Translations under genes and position numbers: made by a program
The notes under the pieces: generated by a model
What the model was told of the DNA's origin: nothing
Seen by the model: only the letters and a program-made list of their open reading frames with translations
Database searches by the model: none
Part shown: piece by piece, positions 1 to 7,521 of the stretch
Position numbering within the stretch: the stretch's first letter is position 1
How the letters are laid out: the number at the start of each line of letters is the position of its first letter
Origin: Oscillospiraceae bacterium
GTDB lineage: Bacteria > Bacillota > Clostridia > Oscillospirales > Ruminococcaceae
Direction: 5' to 3'
Length of the DNA stretch: 46,176 nucleotides
NCBI GenBank assembly: GCA_022508885.1
Contig: JAFLUG010000007.1
Coordinates: forward strand, 1 to 46,176

Positions 1-2
1 TC

Positions 3-725
3 TACGAGTTTATGCCGATGTACATTGAGAAGATACATCTTCCGTTCAACTGCAATCTGCGCTTTGACATTCTTGACGAGGAAATGGTAAAGACCCTCAA
101 AGAGGGCGGATGCTATATGATAGACATCGGTCTTGAAAACGGAAACGAGGAATTCCGCAAAAAATATCTGCACAGAAACATGAAAAACGACCACATGATA
201 GAGGTGTCAAAGTGGTTCAGAAAATACAAAATAACCGCGCTTACCTACAACATCGTAGGTCTTCCGTATGAAACGCTTGAGTTGTCGCTTGAGACTGTAA
301 AGCTAAACGCGAAGCTCGATGTGGACAAGGTCATCCCGAATATCTTCTACCCTTATCCGATGACTATACTCGAGAAGACCGCGCGCGACGGCGGATTCAT
401 CGACCCGACGGTCGACCCTAACGACCCTGTTCAACTGAGGATGCCGCAGTATCCGAAGTATGATATTCTCTACATGGCATACAACTTCAACAAGCTTGTA
501 AAAAAATACAAGGCTATCTACGAGCTTCCCGAGGATAAGGCGAAAAAAGCCGAGGCAAAGCTCGACAAGAAAATAACCTCGCCGAGCTATCCGAGAAAGT
601 TTTTGTACAAGACCGCCAAAATGAAGGACGACGCTTTTATCACGGCAAAGAAAACGCTCAAAAAGGTTTCGCCCAAGCTTTATATCTACCTCAAGAACAA
701 GACGATGAAAGAAGTACAAAATTAA
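3..725 (+). CDS. Radical SAM protein, C-terminal part (5' truncated by window edge)
   Basis: The reading frame is open to the window edge (in-frame codons precede the first ATG at 12), so this is the 3' part of a longer gene. The visible protein resembles the second half of the radical SAM barrel in B12-binding-type radical SAM enzymes: an RFDIL segment, then a GC..IDIGLENGNEEFRKKYL-like block, then NIVGLPYET, the usual order in that superfamily. The CxxxCxxC cluster motif and any cobalamin-binding domain would lie upstream and cannot be checked. The last 80 residues are Lys-rich and helical-looking. The substrate is unknown. The gene is followed by a strong hairpin, so it probably ends its transcription unit. 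Confidence 0.75.
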   Translation, partial: YEFMPMYIEKIHLPFNCNLRFDILDEEMVKTLKEGGCYMIDIGLENGNEEFRKKYLHRNMKNDHMIEVSKWFRKYKITALTYNIVGLPYETLELSLETVKLNAKLDVDKVIPNIFYPYPMTILEKTARDGGFIDPTVDPNDPVQLRMPQYPKYDILYMAYNFNKLVKKYKAIYELPEDKAKKAEAKLDKKITSPSYPRKFLYKTAKMKDDAFITAKKTLKKVSPKLYIYLKNKTMKEVQN

Positions 726-731
726 CAGAAT

Positions 732-799
732 AAAAAGTTTTGGGGAAAACCCTTTCTGTAGAAAGGGTTTTCCCCAAGCCCTTTTCCCAAAGACTTTTT
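732..799 (+). terminator. Strong hairpin terminator inside a larger imperfect palindrome
   Basis: A perfect 15-bp inverted repeat (GGGGAAAACCCTTTC at 742-756, its complement at 761-775) has a 4-nt loop. It is flanked by a second, imperfect pair of arms (AAAAAGTTTTGGG at 732-744 and CCCAAAGACTTTTT at 786-799). A run of five T closes it. It fits a terminator for the radical SAM gene, but the extended symmetry also looks like a dispersed palindromic repeat. Confidence 0.7.
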
Positions 800-872
800 G
801 TATGCATGGCTATAATTTTTTGTAATATTCCATGAAATTTGTCCATAAGATTTACAAAAATCGAAAGGACAA

Positions 873-1367
873 GTGATCAAGTTGATTAACGCCATAAAAA
901 AGTGTAAGGTTTCCGATCTGTTGATCTATATTCTCTCGGCGGAGCTTGTGGGAGTTGCATCAAGCCTTTTTGCGGGGAATTTCGGCGATATTTATCTCAC
1001 GCTCGAAAGACCGCCTCTCTCGCCGCCGGGAATCGTTTTCCCTGTCGTATGGAGCATTCTTTACGCGCTTATGGGCGCTTCAGCCTGTATTATAGGCGCT
1101 TCGAATACCGATAAGAAGGATATTCAGAGCGCTCTCAGGATATACTGCATTCAGCTTTTGGTGAATTTCTCGTGGAGCATAGTATTTTTCAGATTTCAGG
1201 CGCTGTGGACCGCGGTAATAGTAATCATCGCGCTTCTGATACTGATAATCGTGATGATCGTAAAATTTTACAGAATAAACCGCGCGGCGGCGTTTATAAA
1301 CATTCCGTATCTGCTGTGGGTGATTTTCGCGGGTTATCTGAATATCGCGACGGCAATTATAAATTAA
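873..1367 (+). CDS. tspO: TspO/MBR family membrane protein
   Basis: Small membrane protein of the TspO/peripheral benzodiazepine receptor family, which binds tetrapyrroles and takes part in porphyrin and stress signalling in bacteria. At 164 residues it has the family's length and about five predicted membrane helices. The family hallmark is clear: PPLSPPG near residues 47-53 followed by FPVVWSILYALMGAS, with a later VNFSWS and a final LLWVIFAGYLN block. The GTG start at 873 is preceded by AAAGGAC. The last 11 bp overlap the end of the convergent ABC ATPase gene. No convincing promoter was found in the gap after the upstream hairpin. Confidence 0.88.
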   Translation: MIKLINAIKKCKVSDLLIYILSAELVGVASSLFAGNFGDIYLTLERPPLSPPGIVFPVVWSILYALMGASACIIGASNTDKKDIQSALRIYCIQLLVNFSWSIVFFRFQALWTAVIVIIALLILIIVMIVKFYRINRAAAFINIPYLLWVIFAGYLNIATAIIN

Positions 1368-1932
1368 CAAGCTCGACGGTTTCCGCCGCGAGCAATTCGC
1401 ACTCTTCCCTGTCGTGAGTTACGAAAATGACGGTCTTGCCCTCGGCTTTTTTTCGGACGTATTCTATTACAACACGTTTTGTTTCGCTGTCAAGTCCCTT
1501 GAACGGTTCGTCAAGGAACAGGATCTCACTTTCGGCAAGCATTGCTCTCACAATTGCCATTCTGCGCTTCATTCCGCCGGAAAGCTCGCGGACGGGTTTC
1601 TCGGCACAGCCGGAAAGCTCTACCGCGCAAAGCTCCTTTTCGATCTCGGCTTTTGTAAAGCGTTTTCCCGTAACAAGGCGAATGTTGGCGGAAACAGTAA
1701 GATTATCGCACAGTCTGTCCTCCTGGAAAACAGCGCTTATCGGCTTGTCAAAGCCGGTGAGCGTTCCGCTGTCCGCGGGAATAAGACCCATCAGAACAGA
1801 CAACAGCGTTGTTTTTCCGCAGCCCGACTGTCCGACAAGCGCGGTTATTTGCCCCTCGGCAAAATCATGAGTGAAATTATTAAGGACAAGCTTATCGTGA
1901 AACGATTTGCAGATGCTTTCGGCTTTAGGCAT
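1357..1932 (-). CDS. ABC transporter ATP-binding protein (nitrate/sulfonate/taurine type)
   Basis: ATPase of the importer formed with the two upstream genes. Walker A GQSGCGKTT is at about residues 34-42, the Q-loop (VFQED) near 68-72, the signature LSGGMKRR at 117-124, Walker B ILFLDEP at 137-143 and the H-loop His near 173. At 191 residues it is shorter than typical SsuB/TauB proteins (about 240-260), having little after the core nucleotide-binding domain, but all catalytic motifs are intact. It lies 22 nt after the permease and is the last gene of the operon. Substrate specificity cannot be read from the ATPase. Confidence 0.88.
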   Translation of the reverse strand: MPKAESICKSFHDKLVLNNFTHDFAEGQITALVGQSGCGKTTLLSVLMGLIPADSGTLTGFDKPISAVFQEDRLCDNLTVSANIRLVTGKRFTKAEIEKELCAVELSGCAEKPVRELSGGMKRRMAIVRAMLAESEILFLDEPFKGLDSETKRVVIEYVRKKAEGKTVIFVTHDREECELLAAETVELVNL

Positions 1933-1954
1933 ATTTTACCATCTAATCCTTTCA

Positions 1955-2701
1955 TTACATTCGTTCGATTTTTTTCTGCAGTATTCCCACCAAAAGCAAA
2001 AACAGCTTTTCACACAGCAGACTGAGCAGAATAATCGCCGCTGTCCACGCGAACAGGTCGGCTGTTTCAAGGTATATCTTCGACATGAAAAGCTTTTCGC
2101 CAATCGAGCCGTCGGGTATGCCTATTACCTCCGCCGCCGCGCCCGATTTCCACGAAAGTCCTATCGCAAGCGCCGAAGCAGAGCGGAAATGCGGCATGAG
2201 CTGAGAAAGATAAACTCCCGAAAACCTTCGCCAAGCGGGGATCTTAAATACTTTGGACATCTCCTCGAGCTTTGGGTCGAGGCTGTCTATGCCCGCCTGC
2301 ATATTGGAGCAAACTATCGGCGTGCAGATAAGGAAGGTTACAAGCACCGACAGATTTTCCGAGCTTATCCAGAACAGCGCGAGAATAGTGAACGACGCAA
2401 CGGGAATTGACTTCATAACGGAAATAAGCGGCGAAAAGATAACGCGGACAACGCGGAATTTCCCCGAGAGCACCGCAAGCAGCGTTCCTGTGGCAAGTCC
2501 GAGAAAAAAGCCGAGCATTATCCTCGCCGCGGAGAACAAGACGCTTCCCCAGAAATCCGCCGTGACAACAAGCTCGGAAAGCCTTACGATAACATCAACT
2601 GGCGACACAAGCAAAATCCGGCTGTTTACGGCAACTGCCGCTATCTGCCATACGATAAGCCAGAAGAGTATTCCTGCCGCCGTTATCAGCGCTTTTTTCA
2701 C
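1955..2701 (-). CDS. ABC transporter permease (SsuC/TauC-like)
   Basis: Inner-membrane permease of the BPD transport (MetI-like) family, with about six hydrophobic segments and an EAA-like loop near the middle of the second half (ASALAIGLSWKSGAAAEVIG), as in nitrate/sulfonate/bicarbonate permeases. I chose the GTG start at 2701 (248 residues, VKKALITAAG...) because GGGAGGTGAG sits just upstream. The longer ATG start at 2743 lies inside a hairpin and lacks a ribosome site. It lies between the binding-protein and ATPase genes. The hairpin at 2731-2755 may lower its expression relative to the binding protein. Confidence 0.87.
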   Translation of the reverse strand: MKKALITAAGILFWLIVWQIAAVAVNSRILLVSPVDVIVRLSELVVTADFWGSVLFSAARIMLGFFLGLATGTLLAVLSGKFRVVRVIFSPLISVMKSIPVASFTILALFWISSENLSVLVTFLICTPIVCSNMQAGIDSLDPKLEEMSKVFKIPAWRRFSGVYLSQLMPHFRSASALAIGLSWKSGAAAEVIGIPDGSIGEKLFMSKIYLETADLFAWTAAIILLSLLCEKLFLLLVGILQKKIERM

Positions 2702-2730
2702 TTGCTCACCTCCCGTTTTGTTAAAACTAT

Positions 2731-2755
2731 GGGGCAGAGACAATTTCTCTGCCCC
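2731..2755 (-). terminator. Intercistronic hairpin between binding-protein and permease genes
   Basis: On the minus strand GGGGCAGAGA and TCTCTGCCCC form a 10-bp stem with a 5-nt loop, followed by ATAGTTTT, which is only weakly T-rich. It sits in the 77-nt gap after the binding-protein gene. It is probably a partial terminator or an mRNA 3'-end stabiliser, which would give more binding protein than membrane components. Confidence 0.6.
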
Positions 2756-2778
2756 GATTTGTGTTTTATTATTTCGCG

Positions 2779-3825
2779 TTATGCACCGTAATAAAAGTCA
2801 TCTCCCGGCATTGCTCCGCCGACAGACGCGGGGAGCTGGTCATAAAGCACCTGTAGATAACCCGAGAGCTTTTCCTTCATTTCCGCGCCGGTTATGCAGA
2901 CGATGTGGCAGTTGGGGATAGCTTTTTCAGCTACCGCCGCGGGGACTATCTCATACTTTCCGACAAGCTGCGCGGCGTCGGTTACGTTTTCGTTTACGAA
3001 TTTGACAGACTCGCCGTAGCGGCTCATAAACTGATTTACGGCGGCGGGATATTCCTCGGCAAAGCTCTTTCTAACTATTATTACTCCCGTGAGAAGCGAG
3101 CTTGAAAGGTTCAGATCATCCCACGCGTCGTTAAGGTCTACTGCCACGCGGGTATTTTCGTTTTTGCTCATTGCGGTCGTTACAAAGGGCTGAGGAAGCA
3201 TCGCCACAGCGTTTGGATTTGCCTCAAGCGCGGCTAAGCATTCGGCGTGCTCGCTTTTCCACTCGATTTTTACATCATCAAAAATATTATTGCTCTTGAG
3301 AATAAAGTTGAGCGCATACTCGGGGGTCGCTCCCTTTCCCGCAGAATATACAGTCTTTCCCTTTAAGTCCGCAACTGAATTTACCGTATTTCCGTTTTCA
3401 ACGATATACAGAACGCCGAGAGTGTTTACCGCAAGCGTCTGAATTTCACCCGAGGTTTTCGAGTAAAGCACGGCGGCTAAGTTTGCGGGAACGCACGCTA
3501 TATCTATCTCGCCTTTTATAAGACGGGGAGTTATTTCATCAGCCGCGCCCGCGAGTATGAAATCATAGCCGTAATCACTCTGCTCATCATCGTCCATAAG
3601 CTTTACCATACCCATACCGGTCGGGCCGTTTAGCGCGGCGATCGTCACCTTTTCGGGCATTTTTTCCACAGTACTGCTGTTTTCGTCAGATGAGTCCGTA
3701 TTGCCTGTACTGCTTGAATTGTTTACGGTATCCGAACTCTCCGAGCTGCCTGTTTCAGCATTACAGGCGGTAAAAGCAAACATACACAACGCCGCCATGA
3801 TGACAGAACATATTCTTTTTTTCAT
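2779..3825 (-). CDS. ABC transporter substrate-binding lipoprotein (NMT1/SsuA-like)
   Basis: Secreted, lipid-anchored solute receptor. A lipoprotein signal peptide ends in the lipobox FTAC with Cys21, followed by a Ser/Asp/Asn/Thr-rich tether to about residue 52. The rest fits the NMT1/THI5-like and SsuA/TauA group: a start TIAALNGPTGMGMVKLM, then GEIDIACVPANLAAVL and VADLKGKTVYSAGKGATPEYAL. This family binds nitrate, sulfonates, pyrimidine precursors and similar small molecules, so the ligand is unresolved. The start at 3825 has AAAGGAAG upstream. It follows the TM1266-type regulator gene by 16 nt and is translated first among the transporter genes. Confidence 0.88.
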   Translation of the reverse strand: MKKRICSVIMAALCMFAFTACNAETGSSESSDTVNNSSSTGNTDSSDENSSTVEKMPEKVTIAALNGPTGMGMVKLMDDDEQSDYGYDFILAGAADEITPRLIKGEIDIACVPANLAAVLYSKTSGEIQTLAVNTLGVLYIVENGNTVNSVADLKGKTVYSAGKGATPEYALNFILKSNNIFDDVKIEWKSEHAECLAALEANPNAVAMLPQPFVTTAMSKNENTRVAVDLNDAWDDLNLSSSLLTGVIIVRKSFAEEYPAAVNQFMSRYGESVKFVNENVTDAAQLVGKYEIVPAAVAEKAIPNCHIVCITGAEMKEKLSGYLQVLYDQLPASVGGAMPGDDFYYGA

Positions 3826-3841
3826 TTAGATCTTCCTTTCT

Positions 3842-4090
3842 TCACTTTGAGTAAATTGCTTTTGATGTTACTCCGTTAAGCCTTCCGAGTTTTCCCGAAA
3901 GCGCGGAGATAATATCCGCGGGCGCGTCCGCGACCACGCAGATTATATTTAATCCCCTCTCACGGTACGGCAGTCCCATTCTGCCCTGAATGTACTCTCC
4001 GTATTCGTGCAGAAGAGCATTTACGCTCGAAACGCTCTCGCTGTCGCTGATGATCATTGAGATTATCGCCACACGTTTTTCCTGCTCCAT
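3842..4090 (-). CDS. TM1266-type small regulator (iron-only hydrogenase system family)
   Basis: An 82-residue protein with the pattern of the TM1266 family: a VAIISMIISD start, a central NALLHEYGEYIQGRMGLPY segment, then NIICVVADAPADIISALSGKLGRLNGV. Known members adopt an ACT/NikR-like alpha-beta fold and are annotated as putative regulators of the [FeFe]-hydrogenase system, usually beside hyd maturase genes. Here none of those genes is next to it; it is instead the first gene of an operon with an ABC importer. There is no DNA-binding motif in the sequence, so control may be by ligand or partner binding. The family call is by remembered pattern; the role in this operon is inference. Confidence 0.75.
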   Translation of the reverse strand: MEQEKRVAIISMIISDSESVSSVNALLHEYGEYIQGRMGLPYRERGLNIICVVADAPADIISALSGKLGRLNGVTSKAIYSK

Positions 4091-4107
4091 AGGCCATTCC
4101 TTTCAAT

Positions 4108-4285
4108 AACAACAAAACGCGTCCTCCGGCAAACGACCGAAAGACGCGAAATTATACAGATATCCTGTAAAGATCGGCTCGCTTTCGGCTCAAAAAAATT
4201 TTGCCGTCAGATTACCAGATGTTCTTGTCGGCAAGCACAGACCAAAGCCTCGGAAAACACCTCGGCCCAGAATGTTCTTACTACA
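4108..4285 (-). promoter_or_regulatory. Structured 5' leader with two terminator-like hairpins (candidate attenuator or riboswitch)
   Basis: Between the promoter and the TM1266-type gene the transcript has a leader of about 190 nt. A first hairpin (arms TTGCCG/CGGCAA, plus-strand 4201-4206 and 4229-4234) is followed by seven T. A second (CGCGTC/GACGCG arms at 4143-4148 and 4118-4123, with an inner CGG/CCG) is followed by TTTTGTTGTT and ends just before the ribosome site. A near-identical repeat, AAGAACAT(T)CTGG, occurs at 4267-4279 and 4215-4226. I compared it by eye with the consensus of TPP, lysine, SAM, FMN, cobalamin, guanidine-I, purine, THF and T-box leaders and saw no match. Confidence 0.6.
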
Positions 4286-4291
4286 AAGAAT

Positions 4292-4320
4292 ATTATACAC
4301 TTAAACCGCAATTATGTCAA
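4292..4320 (-). promoter_or_regulatory. Sigma-A promoter for TM1266/ABC operon
   Basis: A fully consensus promoter on the minus strand: TTGACA (4315-4320), 17-nt spacer, TATAAT (4292-4297). It starts 13 nt after the mscS stop codon, so this operon can be transcribed independently of the upstream lysine operon. Confidence 0.88.
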
Positions 4321-4333
4321 GTGATTTTTAAAA

Positions 4334-5275
4334 TTATTTACTTATATTATCAATATGAACATCAAGCTGATTGTAAGGAATTTCAATATCGTTTTCAATA
4401 AACGCCGCTCTTATCTGCTCGGTAAGGTCGAAATAAACCGTCCAATAGTCCCCGGTATTACACCACGAGCGCGCGGTGATGATAATAGCGCTTTCACCGT
4501 GCCCCATCATTCTTACGTCAATGGGCTTTGTCTTATCAACAAGCTCATGTGCTTCTATTATGTCTTTAATAACTTTTTGCGCTATATAAAAATCATTATT
4601 GTAGGAAATAGACAGAGAAAGATCAACACGGCGCGTATCGTTTCCTGAATTATTGATAATCGTCGCGTTTACGGCAAGGCCGTTCGGCACGAATATTGCC
4701 TGATTTGTGACGCTGTCAAGGCGAGTGTGCATAATGGAAATATGTGTTACAAAACCCTCTACGCCGTTAGTAACTATATAATCGCCTATCTTAAACGGCT
4801 TTGTCAGCATAAGGATAAATCCGCCCGCGACGTTTGACAGCGAATTTTGCAAAGCAAGTCCTATCGCTACGCCCGCTGTGCCGATTACGGTAATGACAGA
4901 AGTCGAGGGTATTCCGAGCAAGCTCAAAACAATAGTGAGCAAAAGAACATAAAGTACTATTTTGGTGATTTGTGTTGTAAATTTTACGACCGTAAGCTCG
5001 AGCTTGGTTTTGGAAAGGCCCTTAGACATAAGCTTTACGCACAGCTTTGTCAGGATAAGACCGATTATGAGAACAATTATAGCGAGGAATATTGAAGGAA
5101 TAGCGTTCAAAAAGGAAGTCCACAGCGACGCAAAAAACTCTCCGATAGCGTTAAGTGTAGTCTCGGGCTTTTCAACAAGCCCATGTATCGCGTCGTTAAG
5201 AGTAGGCTCGGGCATTGATGAAGCTTCAATATCCGCGGAATCCGCCGCCTCGCTCAACATAAGCAACAGCCCCAT
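4334..5275 (-). CDS. Mechanosensitive channel of the MscS family
   Basis: Small-conductance mechanosensitive channel, 313 residues. About 60 N-terminal residues are followed by a hydrophobic helix (FLAIIVLIIGLILTKL), a second (IVLYVLLLTIVLSLLGI) and the pore helix TM3, with the Gly/Ala-packed GTAGVAIGLALQNSLSNVAGG characteristic of MscS; the beta domain (KPFKIGDYIV..GVEGFV) and C-terminal domain follow. Its ATG overlaps the TAA of the ACT gene by one base, so it is translationally coupled and belongs to the lysine-regulated operon. MscS homologues release solutes during osmotic downshock, and the MscCG branch exports glutamate in Corynebacterium; an amino-acid efflux role here is inference only. 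Confidence 0.9.
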   Translation of the reverse strand: MGLLLMLSEAADSADIEASSMPEPTLNDAIHGLVEKPETTLNAIGEFFASLWTSFLNAIPSIFLAIIVLIIGLILTKLCVKLMSKGLSKTKLELTVVKFTTQITKIVLYVLLLTIVLSLLGIPSTSVITVIGTAGVAIGLALQNSLSNVAGGFILMLTKPFKIGDYIVTNGVEGFVTHISIMHTRLDSVTNQAIFVPNGLAVNATIINNSGNDTRRVDLSLSISYNNDFYIAQKVIKDIIEAHELVDKTKPIDVRMMGHGESAIIITARSWCNTGDYWTVYFDLTEQIRAAFIENDIEIPYNQLDVHIDNISK

Positions 5276-5721
5276 TACGCAAGCTCCTTTTCAAACGCCG
5301 AACAAACAGCGTCTGCGTCTGCGTTTCTTATAAGCACGGAGATCTCGTCAACGCTTGTTGTTATCATCAAAATCATAGCCTCAAGACGGTTGAGTATCTC
5401 AAATACGCGCGCCGCGAATCCGACGGTTTCGGTCATCTCGCCCGTTTTTATCACGATCTTGCGGTTTGAACTGTTTATCATCGGCGAAACGCAGTCCTTT
5501 TCCCGAAGTTCCTTTACAACTCCGAGAAGCTTCGGTATATCATCGTCGTTTACCGTAAAGCCAAAGCTGAATATCTCGGACGTCGGGGCGGTCATGGAGA
5601 TCATATCAACATTTATTCCCGCATTCGCGACGATCCTCAGTGTGTCCTCCATGATAGTTCTGTCGAGAGGAACGTTGTAAAAGGAAACGGCGGATACGTT
5701 TTCTGTAACTTCAAGCTTCAT
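5275..5721 (-). CDS. Tandem ACT-domain protein, aspartokinase-regulatory-like
   Basis: A 148-residue protein resembling the two ACT domains at the C-terminus of aspartate kinase without the kinase. The first half reads VSFYNVPLDRTIMEDTLRIVANAGINVDMISMT-like; the second starts IVIKTGEMTETVGFAARVFEIL. ACT domains bind amino acids such as lysine or threonine. It lies 16 nt after dapB and is coupled to mscS by a TAATG junction. It may sense an aspartate-family amino acid, perhaps for a separately encoded aspartokinase, but no partner is visible here. Length and placement are consistent with a stand-alone regulator rather than a broken kinase gene. Confidence 0.75.
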   Translation of the reverse strand: MKLEVTENVSAVSFYNVPLDRTIMEDTLRIVANAGINVDMISMTAPTSEIFSFGFTVNDDDIPKLLGVVKELREKDCVSPMINSSNRKIVIKTGEMTETVGFAARVFEILNRLEAMILMITTSVDEISVLIRNADADAVCSAFEKELA

Positions 5722-5737
5722 TGCTAATCCTCCTTAA

Positions 5738-6496
5738 TCAAATCGCCTTAATCAAATCGTTCATGGCATAAAGTCCCGCGGGTTTTCCGCTTAAGAATAC
5801 AGCCGCGTTTACCGCGCCCGCCGCGAATACCTCGCGGCTCTGCGCTGAGTGAGAGAGCGTAATTACCTCGTCGTGTCCCGCAAAGATTATGTCGTGTTCT
5901 CCGACGATAGTGCCGCCGCGGACAGCGTGCATTCCTATCTCGCTTTTATCGCGCGGCTTTCTCACGGAATGACGGTCGTATACATAATGCTTTGTATTTC
6001 CAAGCTCCTCGTTTATCGCCTCGGCTATCATGATAGCTGTTCCGGAGGGAGCGTCCATTTTACGGTTGTGGTGTTTTTCAAGTATTTCAATGTCAAATTC
6101 TCCTCCTAAAATCTGCGTAGCTTTTCTCGCAAGCTCGACAAGCAGATTTATTCCGAGCGACATATTGAAGGTGAAAAACACGGGGATCTCCGCCGAAGCC
6201 GAGGTAATCTTCGCGCGCTCATCGTCGGAATATCCCGTAGTAGCGAAAACCGCGGGAACGCCGTTTATCTTGCAATACGAAAGCAAGTCCTCAAGAGCCG
6301 AGGGATGTGAAAAATCAATTATAACATCCGGCTTTTCAGGCAGATCAAAAACGCTTTTATACACGGGAAAATCCGCGTATTTTTCGCAGAGCTTGTCAAC
6401 TCCCGCGACAACCGTACAGTCCTCGCGTTCTTCACAAAGACGCGCTATGACCCTGCCCATTCTTCCGCAGGCGCCGGATATTGCTATTCTTGTCAT
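5738..6496 (-). CDS. dapB: 4-hydroxy-tetrahydrodipicolinate reductase
   Basis: Reduces hydroxy-tetrahydrodipicolinate with NAD(P)H in lysine and diaminopimelate synthesis. At 252 residues it has normal length. The dinucleotide-binding loop ISGACGRMGR is at about residues 5-14, the conserved FATTGY segment near 85, and the active-site block EKHHNRKMDAPSGTA near 160-174. Its start has AAAAGGAG upstream. It lies downstream of dapA across a 98-nt gap that contains two palindromic hairpins. Confidence 0.96.
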   Translation of the reverse strand: MTRIAISGACGRMGRVIARLCEEREDCTVVAGVDKLCEKYADFPVYKSVFDLPEKPDVIIDFSHPSALEDLLSYCKINGVPAVFATTGYSDDERAKITSASAEIPVFFTFNMSLGINLLVELARKATQILGGEFDIEILEKHHNRKMDAPSGTAIMIAEAINEELGNTKHYVYDRHSVRKPRDKSEIGMHAVRGGTIVGEHDIIFAGHDEVITLSHSAQSREVFAAGAVNAAVFLSGKPAGLYAMNDLIKAI

Positions 6497-6513
6497 TTTT
6501 TACTCCTTTTTAC

Positions 6514-6580
6514 TTAAGGCAACACCGCACAAAGATCGTGCGGTATCGCCTTAAAGCGTGCTTTCATAATGAAACCACGC
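6514..6580. repeat. Double palindrome in dapA-dapB gap (MITE/REP-like candidate)
   Basis: Two adjacent hairpins fill most of the 98-nt gap. The first pairs TTAAGGC..ACCGCAC (6514-6530) with GTGCGGT..GCCTTAA (6538-6554), interrupted only by a 3-nt bulge on each side. The second, GCGTGcTTTCATaATGAAAcCACGC (6556-6580), is nearly perfect. Neither is followed by a good T-run towards dapB. The symmetry is more than a simple terminator needs and resembles short palindromic repeats common in Ruminococcus-type genomes. Confidence 0.6.
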
Positions 6581-6594
6581 TCTGCTTTTTTTAA

Positions 6595-7485
6595 TCATAC
6601 TATTCCCACAAGCGAAAGCTCGGACATCACCGTTTTAAGCTTTGCGGTCATTTCCTCGGGCATTGAACACAGAGGAAGTCTGCACTCTCCCGCCTTAAAG
6701 CCCATGATATTAAGCGCCTCTTTTACGGGAATCGGGTTTACGTCCATAAACATCGCCTTGTCGAGAGCATATAGCTTTTTAGCCAATTCGAGAGTCTCTT
6801 CGCGCTTTCCCTCGAGATAAAGCGAAATTTCGTTGTGCTTTTCTTCGGGAGCTACATTTGACGTTACGGAAATAAGTCCCTTTCCTCCGAGAGCCATTAC
6901 ACAGAGCGCCTCGTCGTCGTTTCCCGAATAGATGTCGAGGTCGGTCTTCGCGGCAATTCCCATAACCGCGCTCATATTCGAGCTTGCCTCTTTGACCGCC
7001 CTTATGTTCGGGTGCTTGGAAAGCTCAACGTAAGTATCAACGGCGATATTACAGCCCGTTCTCGTAGGAACATTATAAAGCATTATCGGAAGATCAACCG
7101 CGTCGGCTATTTGCGTAAAATGCTTTACAAGTCCGCGCTGAGAAGCCTTGTTGTAGTAAGGCGTAACATGAAGAAGCGCGTCCGCTCCCGCTTTTTCGGC
7201 TTCTTTTGAAAGCTCGACGGCGTAAGCGGTATCGTTAGAGCCGGCGCCCGCGATAACGGGAACACGATGGTTTACGCGCTCTATACCATAACGAATGACC
7301 TCGATATGCTCCTCGTCGGTCATAGTCGCGCTCTCGCCTGTTGTTCCGCAGATAACGAGCGCGTCGATCTTATGCTCTATCTGATAGTCGATGAGTCTTC
7401 CGAATTCCTCATAGTTTATACTTCCGTCAGCGTTCATCGGCGTAGCGATAGCCGTAGCGCATCCCGTGAAGATAGGTGTAATCAT
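6595..7485 (-). CDS. dapA: 4-hydroxy-tetrahydrodipicolinate synthase
   Basis: Condenses pyruvate with aspartate semialdehyde, the first step committed to lysine/diaminopimelate. It is a 296-residue TIM barrel. The family motifs are intact: GTTGESATM near 47-55, VTPYYNK near 107-113, the catalytic Tyr137 in LYNVPTRTG and the Schiff-base Lys165 in AVKEASSN. AGGGGG lies just before the ATG. It is 36 nt downstream of asd and shares its riboswitch-controlled transcript. Confidence 0.97.
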   Translation of the reverse strand: MITPIFTGCATAIATPMNADGSINYEEFGRLIDYQIEHKIDALVICGTTGESATMTDEEHIEVIRYGIERVNHRVPVIAGAGSNDTAYAVELSKEAEKAGADALLHVTPYYNKASQRGLVKHFTQIADAVDLPIMLYNVPTRTGCNIAVDTYVELSKHPNIRAVKEASSNMSAVMGIAAKTDLDIYSGNDDEALCVMALGGKGLISVTSNVAPEEKHNEISLYLEGKREETLELAKKLYALDKAMFMDVNPIPVKEALNIMGFKAGECRLPLCSMPEEMTAKLKTVMSELSLVGIV

Positions 7486-7521
7486 AAAAACCCCCTGTTG
7501 TTGCTGATGATTGCCGTTAAA

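Noticed and set aside
4201-4401. 66-residue plus-strand open frame over the TM1266 leader
   Set aside because: No ribosome site; it is opposite a promoter and structured leader and ends inside mscS antisense.
5275-5721. Degraded aspartokinase gene
   Set aside because: No remnant of the kinase domain is found upstream, where dapB follows after 16 nt, and both ACT domains are intact, so it is better read as a stand-alone regulator.
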